From Rhodospirillales bacterium (GTDB lineage Bacteria; Pseudomonadota; Alphaproteobacteria; UBA8366; JADFVY01), in assembly GCA_020356105.1 (NCBI GenBank), contig CP070634.1:540697-604696 (forward strand): DNA of 64,000 nt, in the 5' to 3' direction. Of the stretch, positions 54,374-63,761 are shown piece after piece (the first letter of the stretch is position 1; each line of letters starts with the position of its first letter). The notes beneath the pieces are model-generated. The model did no database searches. It worked only from the letters and a program-made list of their open reading frames with translations, and was not told the origin of the DNA. The position numbers and the translations under genes are program-made.

Positions 54374-55350
54374 CGCCGGATGTCGTCTGCCTGAGACCGG
54401 AAGCCGATTTCGTCAATGTCGGCGTGACCCCGCCGACGTCACTCTCGATCGCCTATCGGACGCCCGACGATGCCGCGCTTGCGGACCTGATCAGAGTCGC
54501 ACGGGCCGTGGTCATCCCGGCCGTCGGACCGGCGCTGGCCGCGGACCTGTTCGCCGGCAGTGCGGTCAAGCTCGTCCAGGTCACCGGTGCCGGGGTGGAC
54601 CGGCTCGACGCGGTGGCCATGAAGGAATTGGGTATAGCTGTTTGCAACGTCGTCGGCGGCTCCAACGAGACGGTGGCGGAATACGCGGTGGCCGGCGCGC
54701 TGCTGCTGCTGCGTCGCCTTGCCTGGGCCGACCATGAAATCCGCGTCGGCAACTACACGACGTTCCGTGCCCGCATGGTGGCGGACAGCCTGCGCGGCAT
54801 CGACGGGTTGACGATCGGCATCGTCGGTTTCGGCAATATCGGCGCATCGGTCGCCCGCGCCTTCCGGTGCCTCGGTGCGGACATCGTACTCCATGATCCG
54901 GCCACGCCTGACCCGGCGGTGGTGGACGAGCTGCATGCGACGCCGCTGCCGCTCGACGAGCTGTTGGCCGTGGCCGACGTCGTGACGCTGCACGTGCCGC
55001 TGCTGCCCGAGACGAGAGGGTTGCTCGGGCGGCGTGAACTCGCCCTGATGAAACCGGACGCGATCCTGGTCAACGCGGCGCGCGGCGGCGTCGTCGATGA
55101 ATCGGCGCTCGCCGAGGCGCTTGCCGCGGATCGACTCGGCGGGGCGGCCATCGACGTCTATGACGGCGAGCCGCCGGACTCCTCGAACCCGCTGTTCGCT
55201 CTCGACGGCGCGGCGGCACGACGGGTCCTGTTCACGCCGCATATCGCCGGGGTGTCGCGACAATCCTGGGCGAGGCTGTTCCGCGCGGCTTGGGACAACG
55301 TCGAGGATGTCGTGCTGCGCGGGCAGGCGCCTCGTTGTCGGGTCTACTGA
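54370..55350 (+). CDS. D-2-hydroxyacid dehydrogenase
   Basis: A 326-residue NAD-dependent enzyme that interconverts 2-keto and D-2-hydroxy acids. The nucleotide loop is TIGIVGFGNIGASVA; the catalytic arginine lies in VNAARGGVVDE, the glutamate in DVYDGEPPD and the histidine in TPHIAGVSRQSW. All three catalytic residues are present. ATG 54370 overlaps the cupin stop (ATGA). It ends the rightward island. Confidence 0.92.
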   Translation: MTPDVVCLRPEADFVNVGVTPPTSLSIAYRTPDDAALADLIRVARAVVIPAVGPALAADLFAGSAVKLVQVTGAGVDRLDAVAMKELGIAVCNVVGGSNETVAEYAVAGALLLLRRLAWADHEIRVGNYTTFRARMVADSLRGIDGLTIGIVGFGNIGASVARAFRCLGADIVLHDPATPDPAVVDELHATPLPLDELLAVADVVTLHVPLLPETRGLLGRRELALMKPDAILVNAARGGVVDESALAEALAADRLGGAAIDVYDGEPPDSSNPLFALDGAAARRVLFTPHIAGVSRQSWARLFRAAWDNVEDVVLRGQAPRCRVY

Positions 55351-55375
55351 CGCGCGGAAATTCCCGCCACACGGG

Positions 55376-55486
55376 TCATCCGGTCAGATAGCCGGAGAAC
55401 AGCAGGAACAGGACGATCCCGACGACGACCAGGAATACGGCCAGCCAGTTCTTCTTAAGGAGCTTCAGGGCTTTCGGTTCCGGCAT
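55376..55486 (-). CDS. Small single-helix membrane protein (36 residues)
   Basis: A 36-residue open frame: a basic start MPEPKALKLLKKNW, one strongly hydrophobic helix (LAVFLVVVGIVLFLLF) and a short SGYLTG tail. It begins 21 bases after the phosphoribosyltransferase gene on the same strand, so it may be co-transcribed; the ribosome site (GGGGGTG) is weak. The charge and hydrophobic layout is that of a real inner-membrane peptide. Family and role are unknown. Confidence 0.5.
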   Translation of the reverse strand: MPEPKALKLLKKNWLAVFLVVVGIVLFLLFSGYLTG

Positions 55487-55507
55487 TCAGGACACCCCCG
55501 TTTGGCT

Positions 55508-56173
55508 TCATGCCGGCGCATCCGCGCCGCGGCCCGCATCCATCAGCGCGCTGACCTCGCTGTCCGCGACCTGCGGGAAGCTGCCGTAGAACACGCTGAT
55601 CGCCCAGAACGGATCGGGCGTTGCGAGGCAGACGATCTCGTCGGCGTCGTCGCGCAGGCGCTCGACCGTGTCGGGCGGGGCGACCGGCGCGGCCAGCACC
55701 AGCCGCGCGGGACCGGCCCGGCGGACCGCGTGCAGGGCGGCCCGCACCGTGGCGCCGGTCGCGATTCCGTCATCGACGATCAGCGCGGTCTTCCCGGCGA
55801 TCGAAACCCGTTGCCGGCTGCCAAGCCAGAGTTCCCGCCGGCGCTTGATCTCCGCGAGCTGGCGGGCCTCCTCCTTTGCGATGTAGTCGGCGCTGACGTG
55901 CAGCATCGTCTTGACGTCCTCGTTGATCACCAGCTCCGGCTGCGCCCCGTCGACCACCGCGCCGAGCGCCAGTTCGGGCTGGCCGGGCGCGCCGATCTTG
56001 CGCACCAGGATGAGATCCATCGGCGCCCCGAGGACGCTCGCCACCTCGCGGCCGATCGGTACACCGCCGCGCGGCAGGGCGAGCACCACGGGGTCCTTGT
56101 CCTTGAAACGGGCGAGCCTGGCGGCGAGCTGCCTGCCGGCATCGGCGCGGTCCGCGAACATCGCGAATGTCAT
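55508..56173 (-). CDS. Phosphoribosyltransferase-like protein
   Basis: A 221-residue type I phosphoribosyltransferase fold. The PRPP-binding loop is ALIVDDGIATGATVRAAL, and the pyrophosphate-side VLALPRGGVPIGREVA comes early. This branch is not one of the purine, pyrimidine or orotate salvage enzymes; relatives are usually annotated only as predicted phosphoribosyltransferases. ATG 56173 overlaps the stop of the hydrolase gene by 4 bases. A PRPP-synthase paralogue lies 2.1 kb away, so PRPP may be made and used locally. Confidence 0.85.
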   Translation of the reverse strand: MTFAMFADRADAGRQLAARLARFKDKDPVVLALPRGGVPIGREVASVLGAPMDLILVRKIGAPGQPELALGAVVDGAQPELVINEDVKTMLHVSADYIAKEEARQLAEIKRRRELWLGSRQRVSIAGKTALIVDDGIATGATVRAALHAVRRAGPARLVLAAPVAPPDTVERLRDDADEIVCLATPDPFWAISVFYGSFPQVADSEVSALMDAGRGADAPA

Positions 56174-56859
56174 TTGCCACCTTCCTCGCGCGCGGGGAGA
56201 TGGTCGAGGAACCAGCCGCAGGCGCATTCGATGACCGATTCCAGCGCGCCGGGCTCCTCGAACAGGTGGGTCGCGCCCGGCACCACGGAGAGCCGCGTCT
56301 CGCATCTCAGCTGGGCCTGGGCTGCGCGGTTGAGTTCCAGCACCGCGTGGTCGGCGCCACCGACGATCAGCAGCGTTGGCGCCCGGACGCGCGGCAGATC
56401 CTCGGCGGCGAGATCCGGGCGGCCGCCGCGCGAGACGACTGCGGCGATATCCCGCTCGCTGCGCGCCGCGGCGACCAGCGCCGCCGCCGCGCCGGTGCTG
56501 GCGCCGAAATATCCGATTGCGAGTGCCGCTGTCTCGGACTGCGTTGCGATCCACGCGGTCGCAAGAAGCAGCCGCTCCGCCAGTAGCGGGATGTCGAAGA
56601 CCCGGGCGCGGTCGGCCGCCTCCGCCTCGGTGAGCAGGTCGAACAGCAAGGTCGTCAGTCCCGCCGCCTGAAGGGCTCTTGCGACATGGGTGTTGCGCGG
56701 GCTGTAGCGGCTGCTGCCGCTGCCATGGGCGAACAGCACGATACCACGCGCGTTCGCGGGCCGGGACAGCAACCCGTCGAGCCCCGGGGGCGCGATGCGA
56801 ACCGCGCGCGGCGCCACGTCCACGTCTTCGACGACCGGGTTTCGGGTGGTCACGTTCAT
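56170..56859 (-). CDS. Alpha/beta hydrolase, dienelactone hydrolase-like
   Basis: A 229-residue alpha/beta hydrolase. It has the oxyanion region VLFAHGSGSSRYSPRN, the nucleophile S in GYFGASTGAAAAL (GxSxG), and the histidine in VVPGATHLFEEPG. The acid is probably the aspartate in IVGGADHAVL. ATG 56859 follows GGAGG; the in-frame ATG 56898 does not. It is coupled by 4 bases to the phosphoribosyltransferase. The substrate is unknown. Confidence 0.85.
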   Translation of the reverse strand: MNVTTRNPVVEDVDVAPRAVRIAPPGLDGLLSRPANARGIVLFAHGSGSSRYSPRNTHVARALQAAGLTTLLFDLLTEAEAADRARVFDIPLLAERLLLATAWIATQSETAALAIGYFGASTGAAAALVAAARSERDIAAVVSRGGRPDLAAEDLPRVRAPTLLIVGGADHAVLELNRAAQAQLRCETRLSVVPGATHLFEEPGALESVIECACGWFLDHLPAREEGGK

Positions 56860-57052
56860 CCGGGCCTCCATCCGCAGGTGCCGAACGCAGCCTGCCAAGG
56901 CCGATGCAGGAAGCCATCCTGGGGGCCGTTCGCCGATCTGTCATTGATTCAGCGCAATCAAACCGACACCGCATTCGTGGCATTGTCCTTGTCTGCCGGG
57001 ACCGTCGCAGCGGGTTAGCGCGACGGTCATGTCCCGCAACCGGGAAGACCCG

Positions 57053-58105
57053 ATGGCCGATGACCGCAATTCCGCAGCAATGGCGTCCCCGCGGACGCGC
57101 CGGCCGTCATTGGCCGAGAAGATCGCCTTCCTCGGCTCTGCGGCGGCCCACTTGGGCGAAGCCGGGCCGATCGAGGTGGTCGAGACGCACATGTCCTTCG
57201 TCTTTCTGAGTGAGCGGTTCGCACACAAGCTGAAAAAGCCCGTCCGCTACGAGTTCCTCAACTTCCGCTCGCTGGCGGCGCGCCGCCGCAGCTGCCGCGA
57301 GGAGGTGCGTCTTAACCGCCGGCTGGCGCCGCAGGTCTATATCGGTGCGATACCGCTTGCCGTTGATGCGGCGGGGGCGCTCCGCCTCGGCGGCGCGGGC
57401 GCGGCCGTCGACTGGTTGGTGAAGATGCACCGGCTGCCTGCGGACCGCATGCTCGAGGCGGCGATCCGGCAGGGTACCGTCAAGCCCGCCGAGCTCGAGG
57501 CGGTCGCGCGGCTGCTCGCCGATTTCTATGCAGCCGCCGCGCCGGTCGCCCTTGCGCCGGCCGTATTCCGCCGTCGCATCGCCGCGGCCGTCGCCCGCGA
57601 CCGCCGCGACCTCGAGGCCGCCGAGTTCGACCTGCCGGCACCGGTGATCGCGGCCGTGTGCGCGGCGCTGGACCGGATGCTGACGGCGGACGCGGCACTG
57701 TTCGACCGGCGCGTGCGCGCCGGCTGCATCGTCGAGGGCCATGGCGATCTCAGACCCGAGCATGTCTATCTCGGCCCCGAGCCCGCGGTGATCGACTGCC
57801 TCGAGTTCAACCGCGATTTCCGCATCCTCGACCGGGCCGAAGAGCTCGCCTATCTCGCGATGGAATGCGAGCGACTGGGCGCGGCCGCCACCGGGACCGA
57901 TATCCTCGATGCCTGCTGCCGCGCGCTTGGCGACAGCCCGCCGCCCAGGCTGCTCGTGTTCTACAAGGCCTGCCGCGCGCTGCTGCGCGCGAGGCTCGCG
58001 ATCTTGCATCTGCGCGACGACGATGTCGCCGAGCCCGACAAATGGCGCCATCGCGCGCTCGACTACCTCGGCCTCGCCGAGGGTTACGCGCGCCGGCTGC
58101 GCTGA
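57053..58105 (+). CDS. Aminoglycoside-phosphotransferase-like kinase (COG2187 type)
   Basis: A 350-residue protein of the kinase-like fold. It has the catalytic-loop pattern HGDLRPEHVYL, followed by the metal-site VIDCLEFNRDFRILD. The N-terminal half (THMSFVFLSERFAHKLKKP) holds the conserved lysine region. In relatives this domain is often fused to a P-loop kinase; here that second domain is absent. ATG 57053 has GGAAGA upstream; the in-frame ATG 57029 has none. It diverges from the hydrolase gene and converges on the PRPP-synthase gene. Confidence 0.75.
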   Translation: MADDRNSAAMASPRTRRPSLAEKIAFLGSAAAHLGEAGPIEVVETHMSFVFLSERFAHKLKKPVRYEFLNFRSLAARRRSCREEVRLNRRLAPQVYIGAIPLAVDAAGALRLGGAGAAVDWLVKMHRLPADRMLEAAIRQGTVKPAELEAVARLLADFYAAAAPVALAPAVFRRRIAAAVARDRRDLEAAEFDLPAPVIAAVCAALDRMLTADAALFDRRVRAGCIVEGHGDLRPEHVYLGPEPAVIDCLEFNRDFRILDRAEELAYLAMECERLGAAATGTDILDACCRALGDSPPPRLLVFYKACRALLRARLAILHLRDDDVAEPDKWRHRALDYLGLAEGYARRLR

Positions 58106-58150
58106 CGAAGCCGGGAGCCCGCCGATCGCCGCTCGCCACAGCGGCGCGAC

Positions 58151-58248
58151 CTCACCCTTCGAGACGCCGCTCCGCCGCTCCTCGGGGTGAGGACACAGAC
58201 ATAGGAGCCTCACCCCGAGGAGATCGCGAAGCAACCGTCTCGAAGGGG
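58151..58248. repeat. Large palindromic repeat between convergent genes
   Basis: Arm 1 (58151-58192) runs CTCACCCTTCGAGAC ... CTCGGGGTGAGG. Arm 2 (58208-58248) is its imperfect reverse complement, CCTCACCCCGAGG ... GTCTCGAAGGG, with 15 bases between. The sequence type, CTTCGAGAC / CTCGGGGTGAGG, is a known interspersed repeat pattern in Alphaproteobacteria. It lies between the ends of two converging genes and could fold in both transcripts as a terminator. Confidence 0.8.
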
Positions 58249-58288
58249 CAGGTTGCTCGGTGGAAGCGGACCCGGACCGGACCGCGCC

Positions 58289-59281
58289 TCAATCGTCCGC
58301 GTCCCCCATCAGCGCGACCAGCGACCCGCCGGCATGGATGCGGCCGATCGCCTCGGCGAACAGGGTTGCCGCGTCGAGCACGACGAGGCGCCTCTCGACG
58401 AGCTCGGCCGGCAGGCGAAATGGCGGCACCGTGTCGGTGACGACAATGCCATCGAAGGCCGGGTCGGCGACCATGGCGGCGGCGTCGCCGGTGAACAGCC
58501 CGTGCGTTGCCACCGCATGCACCGCGGTCGCGCCGTTCTCGCGGCAGGCGCGGGCGGCACGCGTCATGGTGCCGCCGGTACTGATCAGATCGTCGATGAC
58601 GATCGCCGTGCGGCCGGCCACGTCGCCGACGAAGGCCGCCCCGCTGACGATTCCGCGGCTGCGGTATTTTTCCATGAAGGCGCCGCCGATCTCCTTGCCC
58701 GTGGCGCGCGCCAGCAGGGTGCGGAACCGGTCGGCCCGCTTGACCCCGCCGGCGTCGGGCGAGACCACGGCGATTTCGCCGTCGAGGATCGGGCGGAAAT
58801 GGTCGACGAACAGCCCGGCCGCCTCGAGATGGTCGGTCGGGCAGCGAAAGGAGTTTTGGAAGGCGGCGAGATTGTGCACGTCGATCGTCACCACCCGGTC
58901 GACTCCGACGGCCTCTAGGAGCTGCGCGACATAGCGCGTTGCCACGGGATCGCGGGTCTTGGTCTTGCGGTCCTTGCGGGCATAGCCGAGATAGGGAACG
59001 ATTGCGGTCACCCGATCCGCCGAGGCGTCCTTGAGCGCGCCGATGAATAACAGGAGGCGCACCAGCTTGTCGTTGACGCTCTGCTCTGCGTCGCCGTGCA
59101 GCGACTGCACGACGAAGGCATCGCGGCCGCGCACGCTCTCGCGCGGGCGGGCCTTGTGCTCGCCATCCTCGAACTCGCGCTCCTCGTGCGCGGCCAGCGC
59201 GACGCCAAGCGCGCCGGCCACCCGCTCTCCAAACGGCCGGGTCGCATGCAACGCGAAGAGCGCAAGATCCTGTCCGCCCAC
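58289..59281 (-). CDS. Ribose-phosphate pyrophosphokinase (PRPP synthase) paralogue
   Basis: A 330-residue enzyme making PRPP from ribose 5-phosphate and ATP. It has [18 protein letters not shown] near the start, [16 protein letters not shown] and the PRPP loop [13 protein letters not shown]. The start is GTG 59281, set by AAGGGG 8 bases upstream. Sequence differs from the housekeeping Prs type: [18 protein letters not shown] opens it instead of a GNSNPELA motif. It is probably the second, specialised copy found near phosphoribosyltransferase/hydrolase pairs. It precedes the palindromic repeat. Confidence 0.88.
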   Translation of the reverse strand: MGGQDLALFALHATRPFGERVAGALGVALAAHEEREFEDGEHKARPRESVRGRDAFVVQSLHGDAEQSVNDKLVRLLLFIGALKDASADRVTAIVPYLGYARKDRKTKTRDPVATRYVAQLLEAVGVDRVVTIDVHNLAAFQNSFRCPTDHLEAAGLFVDHFRPILDGEIAVVSPDAGGVKRADRFRTLLARATGKEIGGAFMEKYRSRGIVSGAAFVGDVAGRTAIVIDDLISTGGTMTRAARACRENGATAVHAVATHGLFTGDAAAMVADPAFDGIVVTDTVPPFRLPAELVERRLVVLDAATLFAEAIGRIHAGGSLVALMGDADD

Positions 59282-59363
59282 GGCGAGACCCCTTTCCGCC
59301 GGCAGAAGGGCAGGAAACGGCCCGTCCTGTCCATGACCCAGGTCAAGGCCGCATCGCCTGTCC

Positions 59364-60818
59364 CTAGAACGGGTACTGGCGGTGGCCGTTGGCGCTGGTG
59401 ATCCAGCGCGTCTCGGTGAAGGTCTCGATTGCCCAGCGCCCGCCGTGACGACCGAGGCCGCTGTCCTTGGTGCCGCCGAAGGGCGCGTGGAACTCGTCAT
59501 TGACGGGCGAATCGTTGATATGGGCCATTCCGGTCTCGAGCTTGCCGGCAATGCGCATGCCGCGCTCGCGGTCGTCGGTGATGATGCCCGCCGACAGGCC
59601 GTATTCGGTATCGTTGGCAAGCTCGACCATGGCCTGTTCGTCGTCGGCGACGATGATCGGCGCCACCGGCCCGAAGGTTTCGTCGCGCCACACCGACATC
59701 TGCGGGGTTACGCCCGACAGCACGGTGGGCGGTATGAACAGCCCGTCGCGCGTGCCGCCGGACCGCGCCTCGGCGCCCTTCGCCAGCGCGTCGCTTATAT
59801 GCGTCTCGACCCGGTCGGCTTGGCGCGCGTTGATCAGCGGGCCGATGACGTTCGCCTTGTCCTCGGTCGGCCCGACCTTCAGCGTACCCGCCTTGGCGGC
59901 CAGCTTCTCGGTAAACTCCTCGGCGAGGTTGCGCGCGACGATGATGCGCTCTACTGCCATGCAGATCTGGCCGGAATGGAAGAAGGCGCCGAACGCCGCG
60001 GCGTTGACCGCATGGTCGACATTGGCGTCGTCGAGCACGATCAGCGCGTCCTTGCCGCCCAGCTCGACGCAGCACTTCTTGAGCAGGCTTCCCGCCTTGC
60101 CGGCGATCGCCTTGCCCACCGGCGTCGAGCCGGTAAAGCTAATGCCCTTCACCGCCGGGTTGGCGACCAGCTCGTCGCCCAGCTCCGCGACTGCGTCGCG
60201 GCCGCAGGTGACGACGTTGACGACGCCGTCCGGGAAGCCGGCCTCCTCGAACACCTCGGCGAACAGCAAGCCGCCGCAGACCGGGCTCTCCTCCGACGGT
60301 TTCAGCACCACTGTGTTGCCGGCGGCGAGCGCGAAGGCCACGCCGCGGGACGACAGGATCAGCGGGAAGTTCCAGGGCGAGATGACCGAGACGACGCCGA
60401 GCGGGCTGCGCACCACCATCGAGCCGCGGTCGTAGGCCGAGGGCAGGACCTCGCCCATACTGTTGAAGGTCGTCGCCGCCGCCGTGCGCCAGACGCCGGG
60501 GGTGACCGTCGTCTCGTACATGCATTTGCCGAAGGTGCCGCCGATCTCCGGCCCAGCGGCCTGGACAAAGTCCTGCTGACGCGCCTCCAGGATCGCGGCC
60601 ACCTTGCCCAAAAGCGCCGCCCGCTGCACGTAGGGCGTCGCCGCCCAGCCCGGGAAGGCGGCCTGCGCCGCCGCGATTGCCGCCGCCGCATCGGCGCGGC
60701 CGGCATTGGGCACGCTGGCCCACACCTTGCCGGTCGACGGGTTGTAATCGTCGAACCTGCCGGCCGCCGCCGCCCGCCAGCCACCGCCAATGAACAACCC
60801 CTTCGCGTCGTAACCCAT
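59364..60818 (-). CDS. Aldehyde dehydrogenase family protein
   Basis: A 484-residue NAD(P)-dependent aldehyde dehydrogenase. The catalytic glutamate is E252 ([12 protein letters not shown]) and the cysteine C286 ([12 protein letters not shown]), 34 residues apart as in the family. The Rossmann part has [12 protein letters not shown] and [19 protein letters not shown] 60818 follows GGGAGG. It resembles benzaldehyde/vanillin-type members in length. The gene lies downstream of the IorAB-type genes with a 200-base gap and could finish oxidising an aldehyde. Confidence 0.93.
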   Translation of the reverse strand: MGYDAKGLFIGGGWRAAAAGRFDDYNPSTGKVWASVPNAGRADAAAAIAAAQAAFPGWAATPYVQRAALLGKVAAILEARQQDFVQAAGPEIGGTFGKCMYETTVTPGVWRTAAATTFNSMGEVLPSAYDRGSMVVRSPLGVVSVISPWNFPLILSSRGVAFALAAGNTVVLKPSEESPVCGGLLFAEVFEEAGFPDGVVNVVTCGRDAVAELGDELVANPAVKGISFTGSTPVGKAIAGKAGSLLKKCCVELGGKDALIVLDDANVDHAVNAAAFGAFFHSGQICMAVERIIVARNLAEEFTEKLAAKAGTLKVGPTEDKANVIGPLINARQADRVETHISDALAKGAEARSGGTRDGLFIPPTVLSGVTPQMSVWRDETFGPVAPIIVADDEQAMVELANDTEYGLSAGIITDDRERGMRIAGKLETGMAHINDSPVNDEFHAPFGGTKDSGLGRHGGRWAIETFTETRWITSANGHRQYPF

Positions 60819-61018
60819 GGTGCATCCTCCCTGAAATGGTTCCCGCAAACCCGTCCGGACCGCGCGCTCCATGGCGCGGCGACCGGCCCGCATCATACGG
60901 ATTGCGGCGTCTACCTTGAAGGGCTCGCAAGCGTGCACGCTGTCTTCCGCGGCGCGGACTTGCGGAACGACCCCGTGCCAAGACTTTTCTGCGGGTCTCA
61001 GCGCTTTGCTTCAGGCGG

Positions 61019-63199
61019 TCACACCAGCCCGTTCCGCGTCAGCGGCAGCTCCGTCGGCATTTTTCCGGTCGCGGCGAAGATGGCGTTGGCAACCGCGGGG
61101 CCGATTGGCGGCACGCCGGGTTCGCCGACCCCGGTCGGGGCTTCGGAGGAGGGCACGATGTGGACCTCGATGTCGGGCATCTCGTCGATGCGCAGGGGCT
61201 CGTAGGTATCGAAATTGTCCTGGTCCACTTCGCCGTCGGTCAGCGTGATCGCGTTGCGCAGGACCGCCCCGAGGCCGTAGCCGATGCCGCCCTCCATCTG
61301 GGCGCGGATGTTGTCGGGGTTGACCGGCACGCCGCAATCGACGGCACACCAGACCTTCTCGACCTTGAAGGTGCCGTTGGCCCGGCGCGAGATCTCGGCG
61401 ATCTCGGCGACATAGGAATTGAACGATTTCTGCACCGCGATGCCGCGCCAGCGCCCCGCCGGCGGCCCGGCATTCCAGTTCGCCTTCTCGGCCACCAGTT
61501 TCAGGACCGCGGTCTTGCGCTGATCGCCCGCCAGCAGCTCCAGCCGAAATGCAAGCGGCTCGCGCCCCGCCGCTTTCGCGGCGCGGTCGATCATCGTCTC
61601 CATCGCATAGGCGGTGTGGGTGTGGCCGACCGAGCGCCACCACAGAACCGGCACCTTGACGGCCGTGTTGTGCACCTCGCCCCGGAAATCGGGGATCGCG
61701 TAGGTCGCGTCCTCAAGGCCCTCGACCGAGCTGTGGTCGACGCCTTCGCTCACCGCGAAGCCCTCGAAGGGGGTGCCGATCATCAGCGACTGGCCGACCA
61801 CGCGGTGGTGCCAGCCGGTGAGCCTGCCGTTCGCATCGACGCCGGCCCGCACCCTGTGCACGTAGAGCGGCCGGTAATAGCCGCCTCTTATGTCGTCCTC
61901 TCTCGTATAGACCAGCTTGATCGGCTGCGGCCTGCCCCAGGCCTTGGCGATGGCGGCGGCCTCGCCGGCATAATGCGCATCGTAGATCGCCCTTCGCCCG
62001 AACGAGCCGCCGGCCCACAGCGTGTGGATGGCGACATCCTGCGGTGGGATGCCGAGCACCGCGGCGGTGACGTTCTGGTCCAGGGTCTGCAGCTGCGAGC
62101 CGGTCCATAGCGTGGCCTTGCCGTCCTTGAACAGGATGGTGATGTCGATCGGCTCCATCGGCGCATGCGCAAGGTAGGGGAAGACGTAGGTCTCTTCGAT
62201 CACCTGCGCGGCGCCGTTGAGAGCCGCTTCGGCATCGCCTTCGCTGCGAAAGGTAATGCCCTCGCGCTGCGCCAGCGCCTTGTACTCGGCCTCCAGCAGC
62301 GCGGTCGACCGGGTCTCGGCGTTCGAGAAATCCCAGTCGATCTTCAGCGCATCGCGGCCCTTGATCGCGGGCCAGATGGCGCGCGCCAGCACCACGACGC
62401 CCTGCGGGATCTGCAACACGTCGACGACGCCCCGCACCTTGCGCGCCTCTGTCGCGTCGACCGACCGGACCGTGCCGCCCCATTTCGGCGGCCGCGCCAG
62501 CACCGCGACCAGCATGTCGTCGAGCTGGACGTCCATGCCGAAGCTGCCCGGCGCGCCGACCGTCTTGACGTAGCTGTCGACCCGCGGAAAGCTCTTGCCG
62601 ATATAGACCCACTGGTCGGGCGTCTTCAGGGTGACATTCTCGGGCACCGGCATCCACGCCGCCGCCTCGGCCAGCTCGCCGTAGCGCGCGCTCTTGCCGG
62701 AGGCGTGCCGGACGATGCCCTGCGCGATCGTGATCTCGCCCGCCGGCACGGCCCAGCGCCTGGCGGCCGCCTCGATCAGCATGGCGCGTGCCGTCGCCCC
62801 GGCGCGGCGGTACTGTTCGAAGGAGTTGGCGATCGCCGTCGAGCCACCCGTGCCCTGGATGCCGAACAGGAGGTTCTTGTAAAGCTCGGCATTGGCCGGG
62901 GCGAATTCGACCTTGGTCTGCACCCATGTCGCGTCCAGTTCCTCGGCGACCAGCGTTGCCAACCCGGTTGCCGACCCCTGGCCCTTGTCGAGATGCTTGG
63001 AGAACACGGTCACCGTGCTGTCCGCATCGATGCGGATGAACGGCGTGAAGTTGGGCCCGTCCCCCGCCGCGGCGCGCGCCGGGTCGCCGCCGAAGTGCAC
63101 GCCGATGACGAGCCCGGCGCCGGCGAGCGCGGTGAATTTGAGGACGTCGCGGCGGCTCGGCCGCGGCGCATCGGCGGGGCGTGGCTTCATCGGATACAT
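61019..63199 (-). CDS. Molybdenum hydroxylase large subunit, IorB-like
   Basis: A 726-residue molybdopterin-binding subunit of the xanthine dehydrogenase family. It has a twin-arginine export signal (SRRDVLKF, residues 15-22, then a hydrophobic core), a cofactor region with [20 protein letters not shown] and the active-site glutamate E693 in GVGEPGVPP. Such enzymes hydroxylate N-heterocycles or oxidise aldehydes in the periplasm. The start ATG 63199 has GGAGGG upstream and lies 3 bases after the small-subunit stop. No FAD subunit is encoded here, which points to the IorAB type using a quinone or cytochrome. Confidence 0.92.
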   Translation of the reverse strand: MYPMKPRPADAPRPSRRDVLKFTALAGAGLVIGVHFGGDPARAAAGDGPNFTPFIRIDADSTVTVFSKHLDKGQGSATGLATLVAEELDATWVQTKVEFAPANAELYKNLLFGIQGTGGSTAIANSFEQYRRAGATARAMLIEAAARRWAVPAGEITIAQGIVRHASGKSARYGELAEAAAWMPVPENVTLKTPDQWVYIGKSFPRVDSYVKTVGAPGSFGMDVQLDDMLVAVLARPPKWGGTVRSVDATEARKVRGVVDVLQIPQGVVVLARAIWPAIKGRDALKIDWDFSNAETRSTALLEAEYKALAQREGITFRSEGDAEAALNGAAQVIEETYVFPYLAHAPMEPIDITILFKDGKATLWTGSQLQTLDQNVTAAVLGIPPQDVAIHTLWAGGSFGRRAIYDAHYAGEAAAIAKAWGRPQPIKLVYTREDDIRGGYYRPLYVHRVRAGVDANGRLTGWHHRVVGQSLMIGTPFEGFAVSEGVDHSSVEGLEDATYAIPDFRGEVHNTAVKVPVLWWRSVGHTHTAYAMETMIDRAAKAAGREPLAFRLELLAGDQRKTAVLKLVAEKANWNAGPPAGRWRGIAVQKSFNSYVAEIAEISRRANGTFKVEKVWCAVDCGVPVNPDNIRAQMEGGIGYGLGAVLRNAITLTDGEVDQDNFDTYEPLRIDEMPDIEVHIVPSSEAPTGVGEPGVPPIGPAVANAIFAATGKMPTELPLTRNGLV

Positions 63200-63202
63200 G
63201 GC

Positions 63203-63661
63203 TCAGCCCTCCAGGATCTCGGATGCGCGGTGGATGCCAGCGCGGATCCGGTGATAGGTGGCGCAGCGGCAGACATTGCCGTACATGGCGGCGTCGATGT
63301 CCGCGTCGGTCGGCTTCGGCGTATCGGCCAGCAGCGCCGCCGCGCTCATGATCTGGCCCGACTGGCAATAGCCGCATTGCGGCACGTCGAGCTCGCGCCA
63401 GGCGGCGCGCACGGCTTCGGCCTCGCGGCTGAACAGCCCCTCGATGGTGGTGATGCGGCTGCCCTCGACGTCCTCGGCATAGGTCTGGCAGGCGCGCACG
63501 GGCGCGCCGTCGACATAGACGGTACAGGCGCCGCAGCTGGCGATGCCGCAGCCGAACTTGGTGCCGGTGAGCTTGAGCTCGTCGCGGATGACCCAGAGCA
63601 GCGGCGTGTCGCCCTCGACATCGACCGCCCGCTCCGAGCCGTTCAGGACAAAGCGTATCAT
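63203..63661 (-). CDS. [2Fe-2S] small subunit of the molybdenum hydroxylase, IorA-like
   Basis: A 152-residue electron-transfer subunit with two [2Fe-2S] clusters. The plant-type one has C38, C43, C46 and C58 ([17 protein letters not shown]), the second C96, C99, C131 and C133 ([10 protein letters not shown] and [10 protein letters not shown]). AGGAGG precedes ATG 63661. It passes electrons from the large subunit encoded right after it. Length and cluster spacing are standard. Confidence 0.95.
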   Translation of the reverse strand: MIRFVLNGSERAVDVEGDTPLLWVIRDELKLTGTKFGCGIASCGACTVYVDGAPVRACQTYAEDVEGSRITTIEGLFSREAEAVRAAWRELDVPQCGYCQSGQIMSAAALLADTPKPTDADIDAAMYGNVCRCATYHRIRAGIHRASEILEG

Positions 63662-63761
63662 GGAGCCTCCTGTTGTACTGGCCGGGGCCGCGGCGGCGCC
63701 CGGATCGTGGTGCCTGGAAAGAGAGTTTCGTTGCGGCGCCGCGGCCGTCAACCCTCGCCCG

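Noticed and set aside
59382-61205. 607-codon rightward frame across the aldehyde dehydrogenase gene
   Set aside because: Antisense shadow; the leftward frame has catalytic E252 and C286 with correct spacing.
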